Shown: positions 23,042 to 34,465, counted from the stretch's first letter. The stretch is DNA of 64,000 nucleotides from Cydia pomonella (GCF_033807575.1 NC_084717.1:5643692-5707691), one strand, 5' to 3'. Notes: a model not told the origin generated them from the sequence alone. Program-made: numbers and translations.

Positions 23042-24257
23042 CCTCAGTTAGGGTGCAGGCATTTTTTTACACGTTCCAGTGTTCGGAGCCTAAGACTTCT
23101 TTCCTTCAAGTTTGCTCATCATTACAGTTCTCTTAGCTAGTAGTCGATGATCGTCAACGGTGTTCAAAGCATATTCAACTCATCCAGTTGCTCATTGCAA
23201 TCCAAGGTAACCGTCTATTTACAACCCCGTTAACTATTAAAATAAGAGAGTGAGAGACTCGGGGAAGAGAAGTTGTAATCCCGATTATTACGAGTCATTC
23301 GTAGCTGTGCCCTAACATTTAACTAAGACGGTTTGGGAAATAGTTGCAAGATAGTTTCCCATATTGTAGTTTTGGGGTCGAGTCTATTTTATTGCAAATC
23401 TGTAACAAGATGAAACATCCGCAAATTAATTAACCCGGCACATACCACTCAGTATATTCAATGTATAGTAGGTACATATATTTACTTAATCCATAAATAG
23501 ACACTATTCCATTTCGGTATATCCGTCGCCATCGCTGCCACATCACGTAGCCAAGTATATAAATTTAGATCGGAAATCAAGCCATCAGTTCTATTAGATA
23601 TTAGAACTAATGGGAAATAGATACCCACTTACAACAATTGCGTCCTGTCGCACTACTCGTAGTGTTAACTGACCTTTTGTAGACGTTATTGCAAAAACGT
23701 AAGATCTATCGATGGTGAGTTGAGTATACTGTTAGTACTTGTTCATGCTGTGTCATGTCCACTGTCCACTCATGATCTTTTCTTATTAATAATAGCAATT
23801 AGGTAATAAGAAAAGTCACGGATTATGGCGCGGCTTCTTTGGGCATCCTTTTTGAAAGTTTTCTTTTTATCTCAACATGATTATCGCAACTTATTTAGAT
23901 AAAACTTTTATCACTACTCTACTTCCGCTTCAACATTTTGTTTTGTAAACTCATCCCAATATCTCACTATATGTGCTAAGCGCTAAGGTTAATTAGATTT
24001 CATTTAACGAATAAAAGTTCTTGTTAAACATTCTGCCTTAAAAAATCTAGCATGATCCCCTGGGTGATTTTATTGAATAGATATTAAGTCATTTTAATTT
24101 TTGTATGAATCCTAATGGGTCTGTCCACTATCCACTACGTTTATCTAAGTCATCTAGGAGATTGTCCTAGACAGTAGTAGTGGAAGGACTACTTTGAAAT
24201 AAATCACCTGAAGGAACTTCTAATTAGCACTCGCAGTGATTATAGTGAATATCGAGG
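23042..24257. other. no gene seen
   Basis: Nothing recognised beyond short A/T runs. Confidence 0.45.
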
Positions 24258-24324
24258 CTCAAGTCTGCTTATCAGCAGGCGAGCTGTATGCTTGTTTGCT
24301 AGTGTCGTAGTATTAAAAAAAAAA
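24258..24324 (-). repeat. fragment of the CTACGTCGGTGGC dispersed repeat
   Basis: On the minus strand it reads TTAATACTACGACACTAGCA, then AACAAGCATACAGC and CGCCTGCTG, corresponding to the first part of the repeat at 54702-55040 (TTAATACTACGTCGGTGGCA, AACAAGCATACGGC). A run of ten A marks its 5' side. Confidence 0.5.
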
Positions 24325-24961
24325 GCACCGATGAGTTCATGTATTTCTGCTCCAGTTATATTTTTTTATTTTCAATAGGCCCAAACTGCTCTCACTGTCT
24401 GTTACCTCGACTATTTTTACCCGTTTCGAGTGGAACATTTTCAATTAGGTTTAACTGCGTTCCAGGCCGTCGTTCCGTCTCAATGGGTTCTAACTTTAGA
24501 CGGAATGACTAACTATTTCACGAACTGTTCCACGAATCGAGACGAGGGAATTGTGGAGTTGCACGTTTGGAAGCTTTTCTTTCAAACTTCTTGAACGGTT
24601 GTTAGTATTTTAAAATAAGTAATGAGATTTGGGCGCTAATGAGATTTTCTATTCCCGTGTTTGAATACCGCGGAACTAAGGTAGAACTCAGCCTGACAAT
24701 GCTGTGAGCTGCACATAGAATGTATATCTTTCTACCTTGGCTTAAACAACATTGGCTAAAACAGAGGTAGAGACAGTTCACTTCTCCTGAGAGGCGTTGA
24801 TCAATCCGTCAATTGTGGTTAGTGAAACTGCCCTTTAGTCTTCAGAATAACCCGAAAACCGTAGCCAGTAGAAAACACCTCTATAGCAGTGGATGTATAC
24901 GACAGTCTAGAATCATGAACCTTTGCAAGAAGACCTTTGTATCAGAAGTGACTAGGACTGA

Positions 24962-25262
24962 TTTTTACAAGCTTTTATTTGCCCTGTAAGTATTGTATGT
25001 TAGTGTTAGCCAAATCTTCGAAGCTTTTGAACCACTTCCCGATTTCGGATTGAATTGAAAATTGATGCAAAAAATGTATTAATGCAATGATTGATTGTTG
25101 CTGATTGGTGACAATGCAATATAATGGTGACATACTATCGTGCTGATCTGATAATGGAGACAGGACGTGGCCATAGGAACTCTGTGATGAAACAACGCAA
25201 CCTAATTGTGTTTTAAGAATTGTCTCGATGAGTATTAGTTGCCTGCGGTAAGAAAAGTACAA
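24962..25262 (-). mobile_element. four-copy dispersed repeat, copy at 25 kb
   Basis: Minus-strand order: TTGTACTTTTCTTACC, CTCATCGAGACAATTCTTAA, ACACAATTAGGTTGCG, ACAGAGTTCCTATGG, AATGCAATA/ATTGTCACC blocks, and an AATAAAAGCTTGTAAAAA tail at the 24962 end. The same order recurs at 39725-40045, 52325-52800 and 58625-58975. The tail suggests a non-LTR element's 3' part. The 95-codon frame lying over it is not a gene. Confidence 0.7.
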
Positions 25263-25271
25263 ATTAAATTT

Positions 25272-25299
25272 ATGATATGATATGATATGATATGATATT
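25272..25299. repeat. (ATATG)n microsatellite
   Basis: About five ATATG units in a row. Confidence 0.85.
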
Positions 25300-25486
25300 T
25301 ATTGGTAAATATTTACATTTACAAGTCCTTTTATATACAATTATCTTGTGATAGATTTTACATTGTTTTACTTACTATACTCATGTATTAATAACTTTCG
25401 ACTCGTATAGCATTAAAAAATATTACAATACAATACAACGAGATATTATTATTATACCAAAAAAAAATTATGTTTAACAGGTTCAC

Positions 25487-26415
25487 TGCGTTACGGGGGC
25501 TTTTAAGCCCCGTACGGTGTCGTCACTTAGTGCGGGGCAGAAAACTACCGTCTACCCGCAGGTGCGGAACCTGTAACTTCGGTATTTTTACGCCTACAAT
25601 AGACACAAATATATCTTTATAATTCGGTTTTAAAATCTAATCAGATGGCATTTAAAAAATGAACGGGGTCTTATGAGCCCCGTACCGACCACAAAGCAAA
25701 AATTGCCTTCTAGTGCGGTACGGGGTCCAAAAAACCCGTATCGTGATTCATTACCCCGTGCGGAGTGTTTATGCTTAGTGCCTCTAGTGCAGTCATTAGT
25801 GCAATACGCTGTTATCGGTATCGGTAATTATTAATTCAATGCAACAAGTTCGAGTGCAATGAAGCGATCTCGACGCATGTTAGAATTATCGTATATCGTT
25901 AAAACGTTCCTAAAGCTTGTTAAGATTGTTGTTTGTGTTTATTTTATATTTTAGTGTGTTATAACGTTTCTAAAGTTACTTAAGAATGTTGCTTTGGTTT
26001 TTGTTTTATTTTATTTTTAGTGTTTATTTACATAACAAAAGTTCAAAAATATATTTCTTTTAAATATCGTTTGTTTTCTTTCACATCACTATTAATTTAT
26101 CGACACAAATACGGCGTGTGCGTTACGGGGTTCGATAAACCCCCTGTTTTCTTCAACTCTAGTGCGGCATGGGGTTAAAGCAACCCCGTATTTTTCTTTT
26201 TTCAATAACTTGATAAGTTTTCATCAGGTCCAGATACGGGGGCAGAGTAACATAGCAGCATTCGTAATCTTTCAATTGGCATAAAAATGTGTCATTATAA
26301 ATATGTTTTGGGGACTTTAGAACATCCTCAATGAAGGTAGGTGTACGGGGCATATTGAAACCCGTAACGCAACATAGTGAAACCCTCTACGGGGTATATT
26401 AGGCCTCGTAACGCA
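25487..26415. repeat. series of ACGGGG-N9-CCCCGT palindromes
   Basis: At least seven short palindromes with half-sites TGCGKTACGGGG and CCCCGTAMCGCA occur at 25487-25517, 25661-25687, 25711-25743, 26119-26146, 26160-26190, 26341-26371 and 26385-26415. Half-sites also occur at about 25528, 25753 and 26234. Five of the seven keep exactly 21 bp from ACGGGG to CCCCGT. On the minus strand this length encodes T-G-[LF]-x-x-P-R in the same codon phase (TGLKSPRNA, TGLIRPRS, TGFNMPRT), and one stretch reads RYGFFGPRTALEGNFCF without a stop. Stops and frameshifts elsewhere mean it is not an intact gene. Either a degraded repeat protein or a DNA palindrome array is possible. Confidence 0.6.
25903..26022. 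repeat. 60-bp tandem duplication
   Basis: AACGTTCCTAAAGCTTGTTA at 25903 and AACGTTTCTAAAGTTACTTA at 25963 begin two units that both run through AGATTGTTG-like and TTTATTTTATATTTTAGTGT-like sequence. It lies between palindromes of the 25487-26415 series. Confidence 0.65.
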
Positions 26416-26917
26416 CTGAAATTCAGGGCATGGTTTTGGGTTGCCGCAGCGAACGTGTTAATAGAAGTATTTGTGCGACTTACCTGTTTGTATAAGTTTT
26501 CATTTAGAATAAACAGTAAAACAGTGACATAACCACGATTAGTTATTCTTTAAAACGCTTTGGTCCGAGAAGGAAAAGTCTGAAACGTCAAATCCTCTGA
26601 ATGGCAACAACGTGGGCGATGAAAGTTAGGCGCAGGCGCACCGTTCATCGACCCAGTTGCGACGCCAGCGCCACGCGCCACGGACGATGCAAGCGATCAC
26701 ACAAATATAAAATATCTACAGACTACAGACAAGCTGCTCAATTGCTAACCAGAAATAACTGAGCTGCATAGTGCTCAAAATAATCTATACGGTATTAGAG
26801 GCGCGTCAAGATCATACACATGAACAGACACGAAGCGCAAAGCAATAGAAGTGGCTTAGCGCCCGTGGTGCTCAAAATTATCTTAACATGCTTCTACTAT
26901 CTTATAAGGCTACCTTT
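26416..26917. other. no gene; GC-rich patch
   Basis: 26620-26690 is GC-rich (GCGCCACGCGCCACGGACG). No frame or element end was supported. Confidence 0.4.
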
Positions 26918-27441
26918 CCACTGACGCCGAGATGAGAGAGGAGACGTGCGGGAATCAACCAAAACGGATCTATTTGTTTGACATAATTATTGAAAGTCAT
27001 ATATAATGTAGTGATAGTCAGATTATCATTAGTCAGATTATCATTAGTCATAATTCTGAAACCGTTAACTTCTCCGGATTTTCGTAAGGTTATCCTATAG
27101 ATAGGTTAGGTTTGTTTTATGGCAATCATGAAAAGTTACTCGTTTCCGAGAAAAAGCAAATTATGACTAACGAAAATGCGGACAAACAATACATTATGAC
27201 TTAAAACTTTATGGGAAACAATAGAGACCCCAACCAACAGCATTGGTTGAAATCCAGCGGAGCGGAGAAGAGATGTGGGTGGGTTTGCAATCCGGATCCG
27301 AAATGTATGAAACGAAATGTATCCAAATCCAGATCCCGGTACCCGAATCTTCCCATACATTTCAGATTCGTCGTGCAAACCCTAGATGTGGAGCAATGCT
27401 ATTGGTAGATTTCCGCACGTCTCTCATCTCCGCCTCAGTGG
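26918..27441. mobile_element. TIR element with CCACTGACGC ends, nested by a hAT MITE
   Basis: CCACTGACGCCGAGATGAGA at the left is inverted at the right as TCTCATCTCCGCCTCAGTGG, and the subterminal GACGTGCGG.AATC pairs too. The interior holds ATAGGTTAGGTTTGTTTTAT and AATTATGACTAACGAAAATG, sequences I recognise as recurring in lepidopteran repeats. An imperfect direct repeat AGATTATCATTAGTC lies at about 27020-27050. A hAT MITE occupies 27280-27384. Confidence 0.6.
27280..27384. mobile_element. hAT-type MITE, second GGATCC-rich copy
   Basis: The 105-bp element starts TGGGTTTGCAATCCGG and ends TCGTGCAAACCCTA. GATGTGGG on the left and GATGTGGA on the right form an 8-bp duplication with one mismatch. 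Ends, length and interior (CCGGATCCGAAATG, ATACATTTCAGATTC) match the MITE at 3411-3516. It is nested in 26918-27441. The overlapping small frames here are not genes. Confidence 0.8.
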
Positions 27442-27604
27442 TATATTTCCACCTACGTTAAGTGTCAAGATCATATTGGATACCTCGGCTGCTCATGAAA
27501 TAAGCGGTCGCGCTCCGATACTAAATTAGTACGATAACGCCTGTGTGGTGTCATGACAGCGAGTTGTCTTATTAAGCTTATCCCCGGGGTTTTAAGCGCG
27601 GGAA

Positions 27605-27810
27605 TAGGGATCGGAACCGGTTTTTTGCAAAAACATCGAAATAACCACATATTTCGGTTTATTTTATACTCAAAATGTAGGACTCAGTTGTGTTTTTAGA
27701 TAACGACTTCGTATTATTAGATTGCCCGATTATTAGGAATGAAATAATTAACAAAGAACGAAAAAATACCGTTTTCGTTCCCATACAAAAAATACCGGTT
27801 TCCTATCCCT
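27605..27810. mobile_element. hAT-type MITE, AGGGATCGGAACCGG ends
   Basis: TAGGGATCGGAACCGGTTTT at the left pairs with AATACCGGTTTCCTATCCCT at the right. Flanks GCGCGGGA (27596-27603) and GCGCGGTA (27811-27818) match at seven of eight positions. The interior also has ATACCGTTTTCGTTCCC. No transposase is present. Confidence 0.7.
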
Positions 27811-29235
27811 GCGCGGTAATGTTTTACACTACATCAGCCAAACAATGGGTAAAAACTGTAATCACAGCAACTATTTTAACAATTCTTTTGCGAACGCAAA
27901 TTTTTATTTGTATTATATCGATATATTACTAATGCAGTAGCTAAACGCAGCCGTCGGGCTCGGCAAGTATTCGGAGGCTTTTTCAAAAGCACCAATAGGA
28001 GCGCTCCACATATTTTGTATCGCGGTCAATTAGAGGCACCTAAATATAAACTACCTTTTTTACTGTTCAATTTTTCTAATTCACTCTTTCATAATCTTCC
28101 ATACTATTAAATTAACCACCACTTTCTGCACTTAAACGTTTTGGCAAGAACCCCTTTGTGAATCATTACCTATTTGAAAAATACATATATCAGTTTATTA
28201 AGAATCGAAGCTTTTTATTTGATTCGTCGAGATCCTGGCCTGCACGGCGGCTACAAGATTTCTCAGCATAGCAATATTATATGGGTATCAAAATAGAGCT
28301 AGTGAAAAAACCATTTCAAAAATATAGGTATGTGCTTACATACCCGACTGCTTAGTCGGGTCGGGTTTTTTGTTTTTATTATAATAATTCCTCTTGTTGT
28401 TAAAAGTACCTAATATCTTGTTGCAAGATGATACACGCATAGCCAGTATCAGGATCAAATAGTTAGTTAGTTAGGCTAGTACAGTTTTCTGTTCTTATTT
28501 AGTGACAAATCGTGTTTATGTATCTATTTATTGCTGATTGTACGCATCGTCTTGGAACAAGACATCACTTTAGTAAAAAATATTACATATATATTTCTTT
28601 AATGAATTTAGCATTCCGAGAAAAGCAGTACAATGATCCTACACTAAGCTCAGCCTGTAACGTGCGAATCTCAGAGTAATATCTAAATGTTGCGGCTCTT
28701 ATTTTCACGGAATATAATTATTAATGTTAAAGCTACTATATTATACACATGTAAGATTTTTTTATGACTATCTAATTAAATACATAGATTTTAGTTAGTT
28801 AAAAAGGTCTCAGTAAGTTGTATATAAGTGAAAGTGTTTATGTGAACACAAGAAACATAAATTATGATGAGAATATGCCAGAGAAAATAAAATGTGATAA
28901 TAAATCATAAGCATCACACTAATAATTATTCTAAGTAAATAAGCATCCTTGAATATAGATTATAGCGATGGTTATTATCACGGGTATTTTTATTATAACT
29001 CCTTGCTTAGTCTTAAAAGTTTATAACTTAACGAGTATGTATAATACTTACATGAATTTATCTGCAAAAGGAAAAAGTCAACGATATTCAGCAGAATGTG
29101 AAGTGTGAATAAAAACGGTTGATTATATTTCATCAGCAGTAGTAATGTTTGACGAAGGAAGACCAATATTTGCTTTGCGAATTCCGGTGACTACATCAAG
29201 TCTTACTCATTACTATTGGGTTGTTAGTAAGAACT
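27811..29235. other. no gene; one T-run hairpin
   Basis: ACCCGACTGCTTAGTCGGGT followed by CGGGTTTTTT at 28342-28372 forms a neat stem with a T run. The rest is AT-rich without features. Confidence 0.45.
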
Positions 29236-29545
29236 AAACTTTACCCGCGACTTCGTTCGTATTAAATTTGCTGTACAGTCGCCTCGCCATCAGATATATC
29301 GGAACGACCGATGTGCTCACAAGTATCTGCACACGCATTCTAGCGCCTTGACAATAGAGGCGTGTTCAGAACTTCAGGTATTTGTGAGCATCTTGGCTGC
29401 TCCGATAAATCTGATGGCGACCCCCCCTTTCGCAGTAGTACTTAGCCCGCAGGTTCTAAATAAGCTATCTGTATGCCAAATTTCATCAAAATCTGAATTT
29501 TGTTCATGTTTTTTGGGTTTGTTTATAAAATTATTTCGTATGTAG
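29236..29545 (+). mobile_element. degraded LINE/SINE-type repeat interrupted by a MITE
   Basis: CTTTACCCGCGACTTCGTTC at the left and CTGTATGCCAAATTTCATCA plus AAAATC at the right are parts of a familiar lepidopteran interspersed repeat (...CCGCGACTTCGT... through ...AAATTTCATCAAAATCGGTTC...). A MITE at 29274-29421 splits it. Confidence 0.5.
29274..29421. mobile_element. MITE, TACAGTCGCC..CATCAGAT family, copy 1
   Basis: TACAGTCGCC then CCATCAGATATATCGGA and GTGCTCACAAGTATCTG are mirrored at the right by CAGGTATTTGTGAGCATC and TCCGATAAATCTGATGGCGA. A small inner stem (GCGCCTTGACAATAGAGGCG) lies in the loop. A shorter copy lies at 63849-63950. TACAGTCGCCATCAGATATATCGG ends are known to me from lepidopteran MITEs. 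Confidence 0.7.
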
Positions 29546-29732
29546 CGTACCTAAATCAGAAAAACAAAGACATGCTAGACATACGAGTAGCGTGGCCAGA
29601 TGTGTTATGTGTTTGTTTAACGTACCCACTTATGGTAATGAATTTACTTTTATTGACCGTTTACTAAAAATTGGGAACAGTCAATTTCGATTAAGTAATA
29701 TAACATGTATGACTAGTCTACAGTTATCTAAT
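29546..29732. other. no gene seen
   Basis: AT-rich linker; nothing recognised. Confidence 0.5.
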
Positions 29733-30179
29733 TTAAATCATCAACGTTAATAACTTCAACGAAAACATTCCAATCGTATCCATCTTATGCAAATGTAAAG
29801 GCCCGTTCACACGAGTGCGGCGGAGCATCGCGGGCGTCACGTTCCATGACGCGAGCGTCACGCTCGGCCGCCGCCGCTCGCCGGCACGATGACTCCCATT
29901 CGTTTCTTGGTCATTTTTTACGCCGGCGTTATTACGGTCGTACATCTCGCTTTTTAAATCCGCAAGCTCGGTTTTTGCATTGTTTCGCACAAGGTAGCTA
30001 CGCTGTACAACGCTTTCTGTTTTTATCTTGGTTTTTATTTGAACTTGCAACTGAACTGAACTACGTTTTTCTGGAAAAGTGTTTAGTGCTATATTGTTTA
30101 GTGAATGTAAGTTCACTAAACAATATTGCACGCTGCCGCTGTTTACAACTTCACACTTATGATTTGCACACATTAGCAT
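29733..30179 (-). other. 148-codon ATG frame, unrecognised
   Basis: This is the second longest open frame in the window and begins at an ATG. The middle is charged (KTELADLKSEMYDRNN), possibly helical, and the C-terminal third crosses a GC-rich inverted-repeat-like patch at about 29800-29895. An exact palindrome at 30088-30133 (ATTGTTTAGTGAA...TTCACTAAACAAT) lies within its first codons. No domain is recognised. A frame also runs on the plus strand over the same bases, so coding is doubtful; a repeat-derived frame is equally likely. Confidence 0.15.
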
Positions 30180-33100
30180 AAGGAATACGAAATGAAAGAT
30201 TCTAATACGAAATTGCTAATTAGACGTAATTACGGCGGGTACCAAGCGTGACCTGTATGTGAAGGAATAGAATACATTATATCCCACGGTCCGTTTGTCT
30301 TTCGAAACGTCTTTGTTCCGCTGCGTTGTTGCTATGATAAATATACTGATGGTGACGCCAAACAATGATGGATTAACCTAGATACCCTGATTTTATTGCA
30401 CTGCAAGCATGCAATTAAAACCGCTCGTATGGAATGTTTGACAGCTCTTTATGTAACGACAGCTCCGGCGCCATATTAAACGTTTATTAGTTTGTCATTT
30501 GTGCGTGATGCAAGAGAAGAATCCGCCCTTAATTATGCAAAGTTTTGCTAATTACGAAAGGTGGCTTATCAGTATTTGCAAATTAACTACACTTAGCTTT
30601 TGTCGCTGCAAATGCTGCAATATACAAAACAAATCTCAAAATAGCAATAATTACACATTTCACATGCGATTCTATGGTTTCCTTGACATAACCAATTATC
30701 GCGCGGTACCAACCTTTAGGAACATAAAGTCCTATATTCATACTGGTGAGTAGTGTTTTAAAACCTTTTGTTTGTAAAGGGTACCGCAGACGAGCTTATG
30801 TCGAGCGTGTCTAGAAAGCGCGCCGTGTCGCTCGGACGGAGCGTGACGCGTGCACGCCACTGACCGAGAGTCGTTGGTGCGCGACGTGGGGAAACGCCTT
30901 TATAGCGCCTTTCCTTGCCTCGAGGAATTGAGTTTTTGTCTCGTTCCCGGATTGGCTCTTGAAACCACAATGTTAGATGAATAGGTTTCATTTCATTATT
31001 GTAACACATCTTTCAGAATGAAACGGCAGTCAAAAGATTTGAGCTCGTTAGTCATGTAGTATATTCAGAATTACAATTCCCGGGCTTTTATAATGAAGAG
31101 ACTGACAGTGACAACATACTGAGTACTTTTCTCCAATATCACGAAATTTATAAATTGATATGTTCGCTTTCGCTTATTTACCCTGAAAAGTCTTTTCGAG
31201 TCAAATATCACACGGTGCATCATTGATGTTTGTGTTATCTTGGATGTCGCAAAACCGAAATGGACAATATTCTTATTCGCCACCGTCTGTGCGTGTGCGT
31301 GTGTTGATGTTTTTTATTCTCCTGCCTGACACTGAATCTTGGAAGTTTGATTACGGTTTTAGCAAACTCCTAAACTTTTCGCATCATCTTAGCACTAACT
31401 AATATCAAATTGCAAATAGAAACCCAAATAGTAGTCCGTAGTACCCACATTTTATAGCAACTGTGCAAAGTATGTCTTATGAACTATCGACGAATTAAAG
31501 ACCCTGGACAAGCATCTGTTCTGAAAAACTTGTGTTTGCAAGTTCAACATTTGGACATATAGCCTCCAGTTGTCGCACGCCTCAACTACTCGACCACTGT
31601 TTACTTTTCGAGTTCAAAAATAACATTATTTACCGTCCTTCTCCGTACCAAAGCTCGCACCATTCCGCATGCGGTGGCATCCTGAATTCGGGAAACTAGT
31701 GCGGGGTATAATTTCCTCCCCGTAACTGCTGTCCTTAAGAGTAACGTGTGAATGTGGGCGGAAGGGAGGGAACTAGTGCCACAGAATACCACAGCAGCAA
31801 GTGCACAAACTGTACGGCGGGATATGAGTTCGTAGAGCAGTGCATTCAAGATAACAAAGTTGAAAGTAAAATAATAGTTCTCTAGAATTAATGGGAACTG
31901 AGAAGTACAAAGTTTGCAGTGCTCTTAGTAAGACTGTAACTGTAATATCCCCTTATTTTGAACAAGACACACGAACACAGATACATATTTTACATACCTA
32001 CCTCCTAGTATGTATGCCCAAGAAACAAATGGGTAATGTTTATAGAATTTTAGCAGTTAGTGATAGTGCTGCTGGTCCATTAAATTTAGCAGTTTAGGTC
32101 GTCGATCAGGTACAAATTTAGCAGTTTTTTTCTGGGTCTCCAAATTTTTTTACCTGAGGCTCTTCTGTTTCCTTTTTGCAAAACGGATTGTATACGGAAA
32201 CGGACGGAACGGCAAATTGTATGCCCTTCTGCGTGCCAAAACTATAAGAGCCAATGCATAGAGCTTCTGCGCAAGCATTGTAAATTGTAAACCAAAGTGT
32301 ATGGCGTAGAGGCTGTTTACTGTTCTCCATGTTGTGTTGATATTTACCAATTGATTTATAGTTTGGCAAGAGTCGCTTGTCAGTGGAGCGCATGCAGAGA
32401 GAATCATAGGTACTGTCTTTTTCTTATGCTACCTAGTTTTTCTCCGTTTGACGTAGTACCAACCATTTCTTAGTTTAGGGGAAAATTTAGGGGGCTCTCT
32501 CAGTTAAGCTCTGCTGAATTTAGTTCTTAGTTAAGCTGAATTTATTTTTGTTCTAGTTTTACGGGCCAAATCGGTTTCCCAGACTATATGCATATGTATA
32601 TTGCAAGTGGTTTAAAGTGAAGGCTCTGCTTGTTCCCCGGGGCATCTGCCCGCGCGGCCTTCGGGCGACGCGCTTGGAATACCGGTACCAAGGGCCACAG
32701 GGAAGGACTCGAACAAAATATACAGCTATTTCTGTGTGAAAATAAAATAGAAGAGGCAAGATGATTGAGCACCTTATATGACACGACAGCATTTTTAGCA
32801 ATTTGAACAGAGGCAAAGGCTAACAAAACATATACCTTAGAGAGGTGAAGAAGAAAGTTGCTGCCAAGTCCTGCTCGGAAGCCAAGAGACTGGCAAATAA
32901 TAAAGAAGAGTGGTGATTGCTCTATAGAGAAGAGCATAGAGCTCTTAAGTATTGATGGTCAGCCAAGCCAAGCCAGGACGAGGACGGCAATTTTGTAAAC
33001 TGATTTATAAGTTAGTGTTTTTAACTGAGCTTGCCTTAAAAGTTTCTTTTTAATACAGTTGAACAGTTGATATTATTCTAAATGATTAAGCGGCGTAAAC

Positions 33101-34299
33101 AATTTTAAGCAACTAATCTACTCATGTATCTGTACATGTATTTTAAAACTGTGTGAGATTTGCAATATAGATTATTGTACTTATTGTAAGTATTGTAATA
33201 TGTGCCGCGAACAAATCGAGCGTTTAAATTCGTTTATTACTTCACGTGGTTCTCGTAACCGCTTAATAAACTTCTACCACATAAAACATCCAATAAAAGC
33301 TCCATTCAGCAGTCGCGAAAACGCCGCGATTCAAAATGACGGAGTTTTGATTACTGTCCTTGTCGGTTACGTCGTTGTGAGTGAACGCAGGTTTCCGTAT
33401 CGTCGACAATGCGCCCACGTTCATCCGGTGATGATACTGATGATAGCACGGCGTGCTGCGGTGTTCAGATGTCGGGTAAATCCCGACAAACGTAGGCCGG
33501 AACAGCGACAGTTCATTGCGACGACACATTTCAAGCATGCAAATCAGTCTGATTTCAAGCTATGTTAACAATTAAACAAGCTGTGATACGATACGAGCAT
33601 GCGAGCCAACGTAACATTAAATCCTACAGTAATATAATATATGTATATTATGCCATGGCGATTAATTTATGAAACCTATCAATCTAAATAGAGAAACATC
33701 ATAACTATTTATGTAACAGTATACGACAACTAAGAATCTACATTAACTTTTGAGACAAAAATATTTTAAAATATTTAAAAAACGACATAGCGACGATAAA
33801 AATTGTGGTTCCTTGACCTAATAAGAAACTGATAAAAGACTTTGAAATTTTGGTTTCACATTTGTTCCAATAACGGGACAACCTTGAATCATTATGCTTC
33901 AGAAAATTCTAAAAATGTTTCATGCCAACTTCGCAATGATCTGAAATGCATTTATTTTTAATTCTTTTTCATCTCAATACGCCAGACGCTGTTGGCCACT
34001 TACTATTATTATACCCAAACTTAAAAATGGACTCATAAAATATGTCATGAGATACTCGGATTGCGTGCCAGACAAAAACAAGCGGATCTCACATAAAAAC
34101 TAAGAAAGAGGTATTTAAACTTTGTGATTTATCTGATGGCCGGAGATTAGGTGAAATAATGAATTATGAACTTTTACCAAGGAAATGGCAATCTCATTAT
34201 TGGCAGTATTTTTAGATGAGACAGTAGTTTCTCTGGAAGGAATGATAAGAATTTTCCAATTGCTCGTTACGTTACGGTATAAACTAGCTTCTGCCCGTC
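30180..34299. other. no gene or clear repeat in 4 kb
   Basis: GC-rich patches lie at 30785-30890, 31660-31760, 32630-32700 (GGGGCATCTGCCCGCGCGGC) and 33380-33520. Short frames on both strands overlap each other (for example 32118-32937 minus, and 33200-33568 plus against 33263-33538 minus). None shows a motif. 32560-32990 has the look of degraded repeat sequence but I cannot name it. Confidence 0.35.
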
Positions 34300-34465
34300 T
34301 TCGTCTGCGTAGAATGATGATGATGATCGCTAAAAACTACCCTATGATCTTCGCCGGACTTCAAACTATTTTCATCGATATCGGTTCTGCGGTTTATGTA
34401 ATCATCATGAGGTAACATACAGACAGACATACAGAGTTACTCGTACTTTATAATATTAGTAAGTA
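34300..34465 (+). repeat. dispersed LINE/SINE tail with GACAGACA tract
   Basis: CTGCCCGTCTTCGTCTGCGT, ACTATTTTCATCGATATCGG, TTCTGCGGTTTATG, CAGACAGACATACAGAG and TTTATAATATTAGTAAG follow the order of a very common lepidopteran tail (AAATCGGTTCAGCGGTTT, then CAGACAGACAGAC, then TATAATATTAGTATGG). It is diverged; an ATGATGATGATG expansion sits inside. Confidence 0.6.

Noticed and set aside
24975..25262. 95-codon minus frame as a gene
   Set aside because: The whole frame lies on one copy of a four-copy dispersed repeat, and other copies do not keep the frame.
25487..26415. CRISPR-like array because of regularly recurring palindromes
   Set aside because: The spacing is irregular, repeats are imperfect, there are no unique equal-length spacers, and the host is a eukaryote.
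27136..27461. Overlapping frames on both strands as coding exons
   Set aside because: They are created by the hAT MITE at 27280-27384 and its host repeat.
28342..28372. Stem followed by a T run, like a bacterial intrinsic terminator
   Set aside because: The window is insect nuclear DNA; with no transcription unit beside it, a hairpin plus T run has no terminator meaning.
33200..33568. 122-codon plus frame as a gene
   Set aside because: A 91-codon frame runs on the opposite strand over the same bases, and neither shows a motif or plausible splice sites.
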